A stretch of DNA of 64,000 nt from Massilia sp. Root133. GTDB lineage: Bacteria > Pseudomonadota > Gammaproteobacteria > Burkholderiales > Burkholderiaceae_D. Shown piece after piece: positions 54,004-63,543 of the stretch. The notes beneath the pieces are model-generated. The model was not told where the DNA came from. It made no database searches and saw nothing but the letters and a program-made list of their open reading frames with translations. The stretch spans positions 123,711 through 187,710 of the forward strand of contig NZ_LMEW01000031.1 in the NCBI RefSeq assembly GCF_001426525.1, given 5' to 3'. The translations under genes and the position numbers were made by a program. Positions within the stretch are counted from its first letter, which is position 1. Each line of letters begins with the position of its first letter.

Positions 54004-54897
54004 TTACGCTGCCGAAGCCGCCGTGCTGTCCGTGAACTTCCCGTTGCGGAAGTCCTCGACGGCCTGGAACACCTCGGCCTGCGTGTTCATCACGAACGGG
54101 CCGTATTGCGCGATCGGCTCGTTCAGCGGCCGGCCCGCGATCAGCAGCAGGCGCGACGGTTGCGACGCCTTGATGCGCACGCCGTCGGCGGCCTTCGCGT
54201 TGTCGAGGATCGCCATGCGCGCCTGCGGCACGGCCTTGCCTTCGACGACGACCTCGCCCCGGAACACGTACAGGAACGCGTTGTGGCCGGCCGGCAGCGC
54301 CTGCTCGAACGTGGCGCCGGCGGGCAGCTCGATGTCCAGGTACAGCGGTTCCGTCACCTCGCGCTGCACGGCGCCGGCGACGCCGTGGGAGCTGCCGGCG
54401 ATCACTTGCACGGTCGCGCCCGAGTCCAGGGTGAAACGGGGCACGGCTTCGGCGGGAATGTCGCGGTACCACGGTGCGCTCATCTTGTCCTTGGCGGCCA
54501 GGTTGAGCCACAGCTGGAACCCTTCCATCAGGCCTTCGTTCTGCTCCGGCATTTCCGAGTGGATCACGCCGCGGCCGGCCGTCATCCACTGCACGCCGCC
54601 GTTCGTGATCGCGCCTTCATGGCCGGCGCTGTCGCGGTGGCGCATGTTCCCGGTCAGCATGTAGGTGACGGTCTCGAAGCCGCGGTGCGGGTGCTCCGGG
54701 AAGCCGGCGATGTAGTCGCCGGCCTTGTCGCTGCCGAACGCGTCCAGCATCAGGAACGGGTCGAGGCGGCGCTGCAGCGTTTGCGTCAGGACGCGGTTGA
54801 TCTTGACGCCCGCGCCATCCATCACGAACTGGCCGCCGACGAGGCGTTCGACGCCGCGGCTGGTGGCCACGGCCTGGGTTTGCACTTGCTGGGTCAT
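54004..54897 (-). CDS. Pirin-family protein
   Basis: This 297-residue bicupin has the metal-binding HPHRGFETVTYML motif and HSEMPEQNEGLMEGFQLWLNL of the pirin family. Some pirins have quercetinase activity; others are redox sensors. It follows azoR by 25 bp in the same direction, so the two are likely co-expressed under the divergent LysR regulator. RBS AAGGAGAG. Confidence 0.94.
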   Translation of the reverse strand: MTQQVQTQAVATSRGVERLVGGQFVMDGAGVKINRVLTQTLQRRLDPFLMLDAFGSDKAGDYIAGFPEHPHRGFETVTYMLTGNMRHRDSAGHEGAITNGGVQWMTAGRGVIHSEMPEQNEGLMEGFQLWLNLAAKDKMSAPWYRDIPAEAVPRFTLDSGATVQVIAGSSHGVAGAVQREVTEPLYLDIELPAGATFEQALPAGHNAFLYVFRGEVVVEGKAVPQARMAILDNAKAADGVRIKASQPSRLLLIAGRPLNEPIAQYGPFVMNTQAEVFQAVEDFRNGKFTDSTAASAA

Positions 54898-54922
54898 GAT
54901 CTCTCCTTGACGCTGTGATGGT

Positions 54923-55516
54923 TTATGCCAGTGCTGCGACTGCGGCGTCCGCTTCTGCCTGGCCTTTCGCTGCCGCTTCCGGACCCATCGCCAGGCCCGC
55001 CGAGTAGATGAACTGGTGGTCCGTCAGGCCCAGGAAGTTCAGCAGCATGCGGATGTGCGGGACTTGCGGGTCGGCATCGAGCGGGTAGATGCCGCCGCGG
55101 GCCGTGGCCACGTACACCTTCTTGTTCTTCAGCAGGCCTTCCGGACCGTTCTCCGTGTAGCGGAAGGTCACGCCGGCGCGGGCGATGGCGTCGAACCAGG
55201 CTTTCAGCTGGATCGGCATGCCGAAGTTGTACATCGGGGCGCCGAGCACGATCACGTCGGCGGCCTGCGCTTCGGCGATCAGCGCGTCGTCCAGGGCCAC
55301 GCGGGCAGCCTGGTCGGCGGTGCGCTGGTCGGCCGGGGTGAACAGGGCGCCCAGCGCCGCTTCGTCCAGCACCGGATGCGGGTTCGCGCCCAGGTCGCGC
55401 ACGGTGACGGTCGCGCCCGGATTGGCGGCGGCCACTTTGGCGACGATCGCATTGGCCACGCGGGTCGATTCGGATTGGGTGCCGCGCAGGCTGGAATTGA
55501 TCTGCAGGATGTTCAT
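54923..55516 (-). CDS. azoR: FMN-dependent NADH-azoreductase
   Basis: This 197-residue flavodoxin-fold quinone/azo reductase has the FMN-binding SSLRGTQSESTRVA near the start and APMYNFGMPIQLKAWFDAIARAGVTFRYT, diagnostic for AzoR. It protects against quinones and thiol stress by two-electron reduction. RBS AAGGAAG. First gene of azoR-pirin, divergent from a LysR gene 109 bp away. Confidence 0.95.
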   Translation of the reverse strand: MNILQINSSLRGTQSESTRVANAIVAKVAAANPGATVTVRDLGANPHPVLDEAALGALFTPADQRTADQAARVALDDALIAEAQAADVIVLGAPMYNFGMPIQLKAWFDAIARAGVTFRYTENGPEGLLKNKKVYVATARGGIYPLDADPQVPHIRMLLNFLGLTDHQFIYSAGLAMGPEAAAKGQAEADAAVAALA

Positions 55517-55596
55517 GGTGTCTTCCTTGGTTTGCGTTTCGATATGGACACTTTAGCGGTTCCAAATATCGTGCGCTAGACGGTAGAATGGATAAC

Positions 55597-55618
55597 ATTA
55601 TTCAACTAGTGGAACAAT
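55597..55618. promoter_or_regulatory. LysR-type operator between azoR and its regulator
   Basis: A 22-bp imperfect dyad centred on ACTAGT (halves ATTATTCAACT and AGTGGAACAAT match at 9 of 11 positions) lies 8 bp before the LysR start codon. Position and T-N11-A style suggest autoregulation and control of azoR. Confidence 0.6.
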
Positions 55619-55625
55619 CCCATCT

Positions 55626-56537
55626 ATGGACGTCGAACCGAACGACCTGCTGCTGTTCGCGCGCATCGTCGAGGCTGGCAGTTTCAGCATGGCCGCGCAG
55701 CGCCTCGATTTGCCGAAGTCGACCGTATCGCGCCGCATCGCGATGCTGGAGGCGAGCGTGGGCGAGCGCCTGCTGCAGCGGACGACGCGGCGCCTGATGC
55801 TGACGGAATTCGGCGCGAGCCTGCTGGAACACGCGCGCAAGGTGGCGGAAGAGGTGGAGGCGGCCGGGGCGCTGGCCCAGCACCGCCAGGCCGCGCCCAG
55901 CGGCAAGCTGCGCATCTCGATGCCCCAGGATTTCGCCAACGTCGTCATGGCCGACATGATTCCGCAATTCATGGACCGCTATCCGGCCGTGTCGCTCGAA
56001 CTGGACCTGTCGCCGCGGCGCGTGGACCTCGTCGCGGAAAATTTCGATATCGCGATCCGCATGGGCGACCTGCCCGAGGACTCCACGCTGGCCGCGCGCC
56101 GCGTCGCCATCCAGCAGTTCGGCCTGTACGCGGCGCCGTCCTACCTCGCACGGCGGGGCTTGCCGGAGCATCCGGACGATCTGCTGCAGCACGACCTGCT
56201 GTGCATCCTCAGCCGATCGGGCGGTGCCGTGCCGTGGATTCTGCAACGGGGCAAGGTGCGCTGGGAAAAGGAGCTGACGGCGCGCCTGACCGCCAATTCG
56301 CCGCAGTTGCTGGCGAAGATCGCGAGCAGCGGGGCCGGCATCGCGGCGAGCACGGATTTCATCGTGGCCAAGCACGTCAGGAAGGGAGAACTGGTGCGCG
56401 TGCTGCCGGACTGGGATTTGCCCGGCTCGACGGGCTGGGCCGTGTTCCCCGGCCGCCGGCTGATGCCCGCGAAGACGCGGGCGTTCCTCGATATGCTGGA
56501 CGAGGTGTTCTGCAAGGACCGGAACAAGTCCGAATAA
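55626..56537 (+). CDS. LysR-family transcriptional regulator
   Basis: This 303-residue regulator has an N-terminal winged helix (about 5-64; VEAGSFSMAAQRLDLPKSTVSRRIAMLE) and an effector-binding domain (about 90-295). It is divergent from azoR-pirin and probably controls that pair and itself through the dyad at 55597-55618. The inducer is likely a quinone or related electrophile, by analogy with azoR neighbours. Confidence 0.94.
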   Translation: MDVEPNDLLLFARIVEAGSFSMAAQRLDLPKSTVSRRIAMLEASVGERLLQRTTRRLMLTEFGASLLEHARKVAEEVEAAGALAQHRQAAPSGKLRISMPQDFANVVMADMIPQFMDRYPAVSLELDLSPRRVDLVAENFDIAIRMGDLPEDSTLAARRVAIQQFGLYAAPSYLARRGLPEHPDDLLQHDLLCILSRSGGAVPWILQRGKVRWEKELTARLTANSPQLLAKIASSGAGIAASTDFIVAKHVRKGELVRVLPDWDLPGSTGWAVFPGRRLMPAKTRAFLDMLDEVFCKDRNKSE

Positions 56538-56540
56538 GCG

Positions 56541-57107
56541 TCAGGCCGATACGCGCAGCGTGTCCTTCGTGGCGCGCAGCGCAGCCAGCACGATGATGCC
56601 GAACACGATCTCGATGGCGCCGCCGGCGAACGCGCCCGCCGCCGGCGCCGCATGCAGGGCGGCCAGGCCGTAGCCCGCCAGCGCCAGCACGGCGCCGCAC
56701 ACCCAGAACAGCTTCGTGCCGAATACCGTGGCGAACGTCAGGTAGCGCCCGCCGATGACGAACAGCATCGCGGGGAAGAACAGCTCGATGCGCCACAGGG
56801 CGATGCCGTAGGCGAGGGCGAGCATCATGATCATCCAGATCGTCGTCGCGAAGGCGAGCATGCCGAACGGATTGCCCGCGGCGTGCTTGCCGGAGCGCCC
56901 CAGCAGGCGGGTCAGCAGGGAGGACACGGGATGAATCAGCACGCCGCCCACGTACAGGGCCCAGACGGCGTCGTGCGGCGACTTCCACAGGCAGACGAGA
57001 CCCGCGATGGTCCACACGGTGCCCGACACGAACAGGCCGGGCGCGCCGCCCAGGTAAGCCGTGCGCATGTCCTGCTGGGCGCCGGCGACGGTAAGGGTGT
57101 CCTGCAT
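56541..57107 (-). CDS. Polytopic membrane protein of unknown function
   Basis: The 188-residue product has five to six hydrophobic segments spread over the length (SGTVWTIAGLVCLW, ALYVGGVLIHPVSSLL, TTIWMIMMLALAYGIAL, FFPAMLFVIGG, LFWVCGAVLALAGYGLAAL, IEIVFGIIVLAAL). Resembles a conserved group of uncharacterised bacterial membrane proteins. RBS GGAGG before the ATG. Convergent with the LysR gene (stops 3 bp apart). Confidence 0.8.
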   Translation of the reverse strand: MQDTLTVAGAQQDMRTAYLGGAPGLFVSGTVWTIAGLVCLWKSPHDAVWALYVGGVLIHPVSSLLTRLLGRSGKHAAGNPFGMLAFATTIWMIMMLALAYGIALWRIELFFPAMLFVIGGRYLTFATVFGTKLFWVCGAVLALAGYGLAALHAAPAAGAFAGGAIEIVFGIIVLAALRATKDTLRVSA

Positions 57108-57163
57108 GGCTTGCCTCCATGAAATAAGGCGTCCATGCTGCCACGAAAAACTTGTCAGTACAA

Positions 57164-58015
57164 TCAGGCCGGCCGGTTACCCATCAATTCGCCCAGGCGC
57201 ACGGCGCGTTCCGGCGCCCAGTCCGGGTTGAAGCGGATCGTGTCGGGGCGGAACAGCATGACGATCGTCGAGCCGAGCAGGAAACGCCCCATCTCTTCGC
57301 CCTTCTTGAGGACGATGTCGCGGTCATCATAGGTCCACTCCGTCACCTTCTGCATGCGGGGCGGGTTGACGACGCCGTGCCACACGGTCGCCATGCTGCC
57401 GACGATCGTCGCGCCCACCAGCACCAGCACGAACGGGCCGTGTTCCGGCGATTCGAACACGCACACGACGCGCTCGTTGCGCGCGAACAGGTTCGGCACG
57501 CCGCGCGCCGTCGTCGGGTTCACGGAGAACAGGGCGCCCGGCACGTAGATCATCCGGGTCAGCCTGCCGTCGCACGGCATGTGCAGGCGGTGGTAATCCT
57601 TCGGCGACAGGTACAGGTTGGCGAAGCAGCCGTGCTGGAACTGCTTGGCGAGGGACGCGTCGCCGCCGACCAGTTCCGTCGTCGTGAAGCGGTGGCCCTT
57701 GGCTTGCAGGATGTGATGATCGTCGATCGCGCCGAACTGGCTGATGGCGCCGTCGACGGGGCAGACGAAATCGGCGGCGGCCAGCGGACGCACGCCGGCT
57801 TTCAGCGGACGGGTGAAGAATTCGTTGAAGCTCTTGTAGCTGGTGATGTCCGGATTCTCGGCCTCCTGCATGTTCACGCCGTACTTCGCGACGAACCAGC
57901 GGATCAGCCGCGTCGTCACCGTACCGCCATTGGCACCGGCCACGCGGCCGGCAAACGTCGTGAGGCGCCGTTTCGGCAACAGATACTGGGGCAGGACTTT
58001 CAGGCGATCGGACAC
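57164..58015 (-). CDS. psd: Phosphatidylserine decarboxylase proenzyme
   Basis: This 283-residue membrane-associated enzyme makes phosphatidylethanolamine. The LGST self-cleavage motif (Ser249, FLLGSTIVMLF) creates the pyruvoyl cofactor; the Asp and His of the processing triad are in PVDGAISQFG and SPKDYHRLHMPCDG. Length fits the large Psd class of proteobacteria. Confidence 0.96.
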   Translation of the reverse strand: MSDRLKVLPQYLLPKRRLTTFAGRVAGANGGTVTTRLIRWFVAKYGVNMQEAENPDITSYKSFNEFFTRPLKAGVRPLAAADFVCPVDGAISQFGAIDDHHILQAKGHRFTTTELVGGDASLAKQFQHGCFANLYLSPKDYHRLHMPCDGRLTRMIYVPGALFSVNPTTARGVPNLFARNERVVCVFESPEHGPFVLVLVGATIVGSMATVWHGVVNPPRMQKVTEWTYDDRDIVLKKGEEMGRFLLGSTIVMLFRPDTIRFNPDWAPERAVRLGELMGNRPA

Positions 58016-58151
58016 GGTAAACCTCGATATGAAGACGCGCCATTATAGCGGCACGAGCCAACGGTAATGCATATCAAAAATATTTACGCAAAAGCAACAA
58101 AAAGCCGATGATCTGACGGACAATGGCGGCCGCCTATTTTGCCATTCTGAC

Positions 58152-60335
58152 ATGCATACCGTGAAAACGCCATTCCGCCTCACCTTGCTCGCCGCCGCCA
58201 TCGGCGCCGCGAGCGTCGCTCACGCCCAGCAATCGTCGGCACCGCTTGCGAAGGACGACAGGATCCAGCAAGTCGAGGTCAAGGGCGCGGCCGACGCCTA
58301 TGATCCGCGCCGCGACGACACCGCCAGCAAGATCGTCGTCAATCACGACGAGATCGTCAAGTACGGCGACACGAGCGTGCTCGACGTGCTGAAGCGCGTG
58401 CCGGGCGTCACCGTCAGCGGGACGGGAGGCGGACGCGGCGGCGAGATCCGCATGCGCGGGCTCGGCAGCGGGTACACGCAGGTGCTGCTCAACGGCGAGC
58501 GCGCGCCGGCCGGGTTTTCCATCGATTCGCTGGCGCCGGACGTCATCGAACGCATCGAAGTGCTGCGCGCGGCCAGCGCGGAATTCTCCACGCAGTCGAT
58601 CGCCGGCACCATCAACATCGTCCTCAAGAAGACGGTGAAAACGGCGCAGCGCGAACTGAAGGCGGGCTATGGCCACGGGCACGACGTGGCGAACCCGTCC
58701 GTGAACCTGCAGCTGTCGGACCGCCTCGGCAAGCTGTCGTATTCGCTGTCGGCAAACCTGTCGCGCTCGCACTTCTGGCGCGAGCCGGCGACCGTTGAAC
58801 GGCATCTCGACACGGCGGGCCATCTCGACGGCCTGCGCCTGGGCGGCCAGTCCGACGCCGCCCGGTTCACGGCCTTCAACCTGGGCCCGCGCCTGAACTG
58901 GAGCTTCGCCAACGGCGACACGCTGACGTCGCAGGCGTTCTTCAACATCAACCGGTTCCAGAACGCGTCCGAGGGACGTTTGTCGACCCGGCTCGGCCCG
59001 CTCCCGGCGTATCCGGCGCTGGACCAGACGATGAGTAACGACAACCGCTTCTTACGCGAAGAGCTGAACTGGGTGCACAAGTTCGCGGGCGGCGGCAAGC
59101 TGGATGCCAAGCTGAGCGGCCTGTACGGGGCCCTCGCCAACGCGACCTATCGCACCGGCAGCGGCAACCCGGCGTCGCCCGCGCTGCACGAGGTGATTTT
59201 CTCGGCCGGCACGGACCGCGGCATCAGCTCGATGGGGAAATACACGAGCGCCAGCTGGGAAGGCCATGCGCTTGCGTTCGGCTGGGACGGCGGCTATTCG
59301 ACGCGCGACGATGCCCGGCGCGACCGCGACTATTTCCGGCCCGACGTCGCGCTGCCCGGCGGCGACGAGATCTACAATGCCCATGTCGCCCGGCTGGCGG
59401 TCTACACGCAGGACGAGTGGAACGTGACGCCGCGCTGGTCCGTGTACCTGGGCGCGCGCTGGGAAGGCATCCAGACGCGAACCGAAGGGAACACGTTCGC
59501 GACGGCGCACTCGCGTTCGACCGTGTGGAGCCCGCTGATGCAGACGCTGTACAAGCTGCCCGGCACGAAGGCCGATCAAGTCCGGTTCGCCGTCACGCGC
59601 ACGTACAAGGCGCCGGGCCTGCAGAGTCTCATCCCGCACCGCTTCACGTCCGTCAACAACAGCCAGACGGAACCGGATTTCATCGGCAACCCGAACCTGA
59701 AGCCCGAGCTGGCGCTGGGCATCGACGCGTCGTACGAGCATTACTGGGCCGAGGGCGCGCTGTTGTCGGCGAGCGTATCGAGCCGGCGCATCGACGACTA
59801 CACGCGCAACCAGGTGCTGTTCGACGGCACGCGCTGGGTGTCGACGCCGTCCAACGCGGGCCAGGCGCGCACGCACGGCGTGGAACTGGAGGCGAAATTC
59901 CCGCTGAAGGCCCTGATCGACACGAGGGAGGCGCTGGACCTGCGCGCGAGCCTGTCGCGCAACTGGTCGACCGTCGATTCCGTGCCGGGTCCGAACAACC
60001 GCCTGGACGCGCAGACGCCCGTCTCGGCCACGCTGGGTGCCGATTACAAGCGCGGACCGCTGACCGTGGGCGGCTCGTACGTGTTCAAGAACGGCGGCCA
60101 GGTGCGCGTGTCGGCGAACCAGATCAGCTACCAGTCCGTGCGCCGCGACCTCGACCTGTACACGCTGTGGAAATTCGACCCGAAGCTGCAACTGCGCGTC
60201 GCCACCGCGAATCTGCTCGCGCAGGACACCATCAGCGAAAGCAGCTACGTCCTGGCCGGCAACGGCACGCAGTCGACGCGCACCATCACGCCGCTGTACC
60301 GCAGCGTGCGCGCGACGCTCGAAATGAAGTTCTGA
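58152..60335 (+). CDS. TonB-dependent outer-membrane receptor
   Basis: This 727-residue active importer has a signal peptide (1-25, AHA-QQ), a plug domain (about 45-165; VLDVLKRVPGVTV, RIEVLRAASAEFSTQSIAGTINIVL) and a 22-strand barrel ending YRSVRATLEMKF. Plug and barrel are of the siderophore-receptor/outer-membrane-receptor type; substrate unknown. No Fur box or sigma/anti-sigma pair was recognised next to it. Divergent from psd. Confidence 0.93.
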   Translation: MHTVKTPFRLTLLAAAIGAASVAHAQQSSAPLAKDDRIQQVEVKGAADAYDPRRDDTASKIVVNHDEIVKYGDTSVLDVLKRVPGVTVSGTGGGRGGEIRMRGLGSGYTQVLLNGERAPAGFSIDSLAPDVIERIEVLRAASAEFSTQSIAGTINIVLKKTVKTAQRELKAGYGHGHDVANPSVNLQLSDRLGKLSYSLSANLSRSHFWREPATVERHLDTAGHLDGLRLGGQSDAARFTAFNLGPRLNWSFANGDTLTSQAFFNINRFQNASEGRLSTRLGPLPAYPALDQTMSNDNRFLREELNWVHKFAGGGKLDAKLSGLYGALANATYRTGSGNPASPALHEVIFSAGTDRGISSMGKYTSASWEGHALAFGWDGGYSTRDDARRDRDYFRPDVALPGGDEIYNAHVARLAVYTQDEWNVTPRWSVYLGARWEGIQTRTEGNTFATAHSRSTVWSPLMQTLYKLPGTKADQVRFAVTRTYKAPGLQSLIPHRFTSVNNSQTEPDFIGNPNLKPELALGIDASYEHYWAEGALLSASVSSRRIDDYTRNQVLFDGTRWVSTPSNAGQARTHGVELEAKFPLKALIDTREALDLRASLSRNWSTVDSVPGPNNRLDAQTPVSATLGADYKRGPLTVGGSYVFKNGGQVRVSANQISYQSVRRDLDLYTLWKFDPKLQLRVATANLLAQDTISESSYVLAGNGTQSTRTITPLYRSVRATLEMKF

Positions 60336-60479
60336 TCCCGCATCGACGCGCCGCAGCATCGCGCACCGGCCCGGCCACGCCGAGCCGGACGCCTATCCCA
60401 ATCTATCCGCAATCGTTATACCACCATACAAAATCCGCATAGGATTGCTGCCAATCTTTTCTCGTAACATTGTATGTAT

Positions 60480-60495
60480 GCGACAACGTTGTCGC
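60480..60495. promoter_or_regulatory. Perfect LacI-type palindrome before the second TonB receptor
   Basis: GCGACAACGTTGTCGC is a 16-bp perfect dyad with central ACGT, of the kind bound by LacI-family sugar repressors. A weak promoter (TTGCTG at 60445-60450, CATTGT at 60468-60473, 17-bp spacer) ends just before it. The start codon is 119 bp downstream. Confidence 0.72.
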
Positions 60496-60614
60496 GCTGC
60501 TCCGATGGTTCAGTGCGATGACTTACGCGACATTCCCGCCGGCTGGAATGGGATCCAAACGAGCCGGCAGCATACAAGGCAATGCCCAAAAATTACTATA
60601 AGGAGATATTTGCT

Positions 60615-63470
60615 GTGCGAAACGGAAATGTAAAAACGATTAAAAAGACGATGGTGGCCAACGCTTGCGCGCTTCTCGTGGCAGGGCCGATGGCCGCGCA
60701 TGCGCAGGAGGCGGCCACGGCGAGTGCAAGCGGGGACACGAGCGCCCCGAGCACCGTCATCGTCACCGGTCAGCGCGCGGCGCTGAAGTCGGCGCGCGAT
60801 CTCAAGCAGGACGCCAATCAGATCGTCGACTCGATCCAGGCAACCGATATCGGCAAACTGCCGGACGTGAGTACGGTCGAGTCGCTGCAGCGGGTCGCCG
60901 GCGTCCAGATCCAGCGCCGCTATGGCGAGGGTGGCACCGATTACGACCATCGCACCGAGCCCGCGATCACGATCCGCGGCATTACCCAGGTCCGTAACCT
61001 GATCGACGGACGCGACTTCTTTACGGCCAACGGCGGGCGGGCACCGGACCTGGAAGGGCTGCCTTCCGAACTCATGGCCGGGGTCGACGTCTACAAGAAT
61101 GCAGCGTCCAACCTCATCGAAGGCGGTGTCGGCGGCGTGGTCAACATTCGCACGCGACTGCCATTCGATTCGAAAGAAGACATCAACGTCATTACGCTCA
61201 AGTCCAATTACTACGACCGGATACGCAAGTATTCACCGTCGGGTTCGGGCCTGTTGAGCCGCCAGTTCAAGACGGATTTCGGCCGCATGGGCTTCCTGGT
61301 GAATGCCACGGCGAGCAAGACCTACTATCGCCAGGACGCCGTTCTTCAACAGCAGCAGCACTGCCTGACCGCAACGGCAGGGAAATGTGCGACCGACGCG
61401 GCGCAACCGCCCTCGGCGGCCAAGGTTGCGGCCTACAATTCGATGCCGAACAAGGGGTCTCTCTCGGAACTCTATGTGCCGACATCCTTCGAGATGTACG
61501 AGGACTCGGGGGAGCGAAAGCGCCAGGGCCTGGCGCTCGCCTACCAGTGGCAGGTGAACAGCGACGTTCTCCTCACGGCACAAAATCTCTATTCGAACTA
61601 CACGTTCATCCGTCGCGGCGAATACATCTACGGCGACGACAAGAACAACGACCCGCACGCAGCGGCGGGTTCCACATGGACGTGGGCGCCGGATGGCAGC
61701 GCCACGAGCGGCACGTTGTCGCCGCAAATTTTTTCATCTTCCCGGTTCGACCAGGATGTTCGCAATCGCACGAACCTGTCCGCGGTGAACGTCAAGTGGC
61801 GCATTTCGGACAGGCTCAAGTCGAAGACCGATTTCGCGTATGAACGTGCCAACTACGACGCCGACCGCAATGGCGACTCCATCAAGCTTTACGACAATGA
61901 AAACAGAAGCGTCGCGAATATCCCCAACCTGAATCTCGCCTTCGACGTGCGTGGCAGGATCCCCACATTTTCGATTGTCGATCCAGCCAATCCGGGCAAT
62001 CCTTACGCCTACTTCGGCAATCCGAAGAATTGGTATTATGAGTGGCTCGCCAATGCGGTCGATCGTCACAAGCTGAAGATGTCGGCGCTCAGCCAGGATT
62101 TCGACTACGACCTCGGCGATCATTTCTTTACCAAACTGCACGTCGGCATCCGCGCAGCCGATACCAAGGTGCTGTTGCGGGGTAACTGGAACAACACCGG
62201 TGTCTGTAACGATACGGGCACCAACCCCAGCTGGGGTGCCTGCCCGCTGATTCCGGTTGCGCAACATCCGGATCTCGCCTACGCCGGGCCGGCCAGCAAT
62301 TTCATGCAGCCGGGTATTGGTTGGCCTGTTGCCGTGTTCCCGGAGTACGCCAATCCCAACTCGAGCGTTCTCGACCGAACCGTCGCGACGTATGCGCAGT
62401 TATTCGCCGGAAAGCCAAATACTTATACGTTCGATACGTCGTTCCGGCCGGGCGATATCAATGAACAACACGAAAAGACGCGGTCGTTCTTTGTCACGGG
62501 TGACTTCGGTACAAGCGTATTCGGTTACGACCTCGACGGTACCGCCGGTATGCGCGTCGTGAAGACCGACCAGACGTCGATCGGCTATGTCCAGGACAGC
62601 ACCGGGTCACGCGCCGCCACGCTCAATAACAGCTACCGGAATTTCCTCCCGAGCCTCAATACACGCCTGCACCTGAACGAGGATGTGCAAGTCCGCTTCG
62701 GCTACAGCAAGACGATGACGCGGCCAAACTTTACCGACATGGCCGCCCATGTCCAGCTGAATCCGAACATTCCTTCGCAGTACGACGCCAACGGCCGTCC
62801 GACGGGCAGTTCCGGTAACCCGTACCTGAAACCGATGACGGCGACGTCCTACGATTTGACGTTGGAAGACTATTGGGGGACGTCCAATACGGCGTTCCTG
62901 GGTTTGTTCAAGAAGGATATCGACGGTTACCTGGCCGGCGGCACGGAACCAATGAACTTCGGTGGCGTCATCTACGATATCGGCACCAGCATCAATCTCG
63001 GCAAGGGCTCGGTAAAAGGCATCGAAGCCGGCTTTACCCAGTTCTTTGATTTCCTTCCCGACCCGTTCAAGGGATTCGGCATACAGGCCAACTACACTTA
63101 TGTCGATTCGAAAGTCGAGCTCAAGCCCGGGACCCTCATTCCGTTGCCGAAGTTGTCCAAGAACAGCTACAACCTGATCGGCCTCTATGAAAAAGGACCG
63201 TTACAGGCGCGTCTTGCGTACAACTGGCGTTCCTCCTACCTCGACCAGATCAACGGCAGCGGTGTGTTCGGTGCGAACCAGTATGCGGCGCCGTATTCGT
63301 CGCTCGATGCGTCGGTGAGCTACCAGATCAACAAGATCTTCACGCTGTCGGCGGACGCCGTGAATCTGAGGAACTCGATGTACCACACGTATGTCGAGCG
63401 GTCGTCGGGCGGTTTGTTGTGGCAACTTAACGATCGTCGATACAGCGTGTCCCTGAAGGCAAGCTTCTAA
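60615..63470 (+). CDS. TonB-dependent receptor, sugar-utilisation type
   Basis: This 951-residue outer-membrane importer is of the long class (Xanthomonas/Caulobacter type) that takes up oligosaccharides. The start is GTG 60615, nine bases after AAGGAG, opening a signal peptide (to about residue 31, AHA-QE). The TonB-box-like VIVTGQRAALKSARDLKQDANQIVDSI, plug and barrel follow. The LacI-type dyad upstream and the halogenase-like gene downstream fit a carbohydrate locus. G+C is visibly lower than in the rest of the window, suggesting later acquisition. A strong terminator follows directly. Confidence 0.93.
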   Translation: MRNGNVKTIKKTMVANACALLVAGPMAAHAQEAATASASGDTSAPSTVIVTGQRAALKSARDLKQDANQIVDSIQATDIGKLPDVSTVESLQRVAGVQIQRRYGEGGTDYDHRTEPAITIRGITQVRNLIDGRDFFTANGGRAPDLEGLPSELMAGVDVYKNAASNLIEGGVGGVVNIRTRLPFDSKEDINVITLKSNYYDRIRKYSPSGSGLLSRQFKTDFGRMGFLVNATASKTYYRQDAVLQQQQHCLTATAGKCATDAAQPPSAAKVAAYNSMPNKGSLSELYVPTSFEMYEDSGERKRQGLALAYQWQVNSDVLLTAQNLYSNYTFIRRGEYIYGDDKNNDPHAAAGSTWTWAPDGSATSGTLSPQIFSSSRFDQDVRNRTNLSAVNVKWRISDRLKSKTDFAYERANYDADRNGDSIKLYDNENRSVANIPNLNLAFDVRGRIPTFSIVDPANPGNPYAYFGNPKNWYYEWLANAVDRHKLKMSALSQDFDYDLGDHFFTKLHVGIRAADTKVLLRGNWNNTGVCNDTGTNPSWGACPLIPVAQHPDLAYAGPASNFMQPGIGWPVAVFPEYANPNSSVLDRTVATYAQLFAGKPNTYTFDTSFRPGDINEQHEKTRSFFVTGDFGTSVFGYDLDGTAGMRVVKTDQTSIGYVQDSTGSRAATLNNSYRNFLPSLNTRLHLNEDVQVRFGYSKTMTRPNFTDMAAHVQLNPNIPSQYDANGRPTGSSGNPYLKPMTATSYDLTLEDYWGTSNTAFLGLFKKDIDGYLAGGTEPMNFGGVIYDIGTSINLGKGSVKGIEAGFTQFFDFLPDPFKGFGIQANYTYVDSKVELKPGTLIPLPKLSKNSYNLIGLYEKGPLQARLAYNWRSSYLDQINGSGVFGANQYAAPYSSLDASVSYQINKIFTLSADAVNLRNSMYHTYVERSSGGLLWQLNDRRYSVSLKASF

Positions 63471-63487
63471 CGCCGACATGAGCGAAC

Positions 63488-63518
63488 GCGCCGCGGGTCT
63501 TTCCGCGGCGCGCTTTTT
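63488..63518 (+). terminator. Strong terminator between receptor and halogenase genes
   Basis: A 9-bp all-G+C stem (GCGCCGCGG/CCGCGGCGC), a six-base loop and TTTTT two bases on. It sits 17 bp past the receptor stop codon and would reduce expression of the halogenase gene relative to the receptor. Confidence 0.9.
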
Positions 63519-63543
63519 GTGCACGCGATCCAAAGGGGACAGG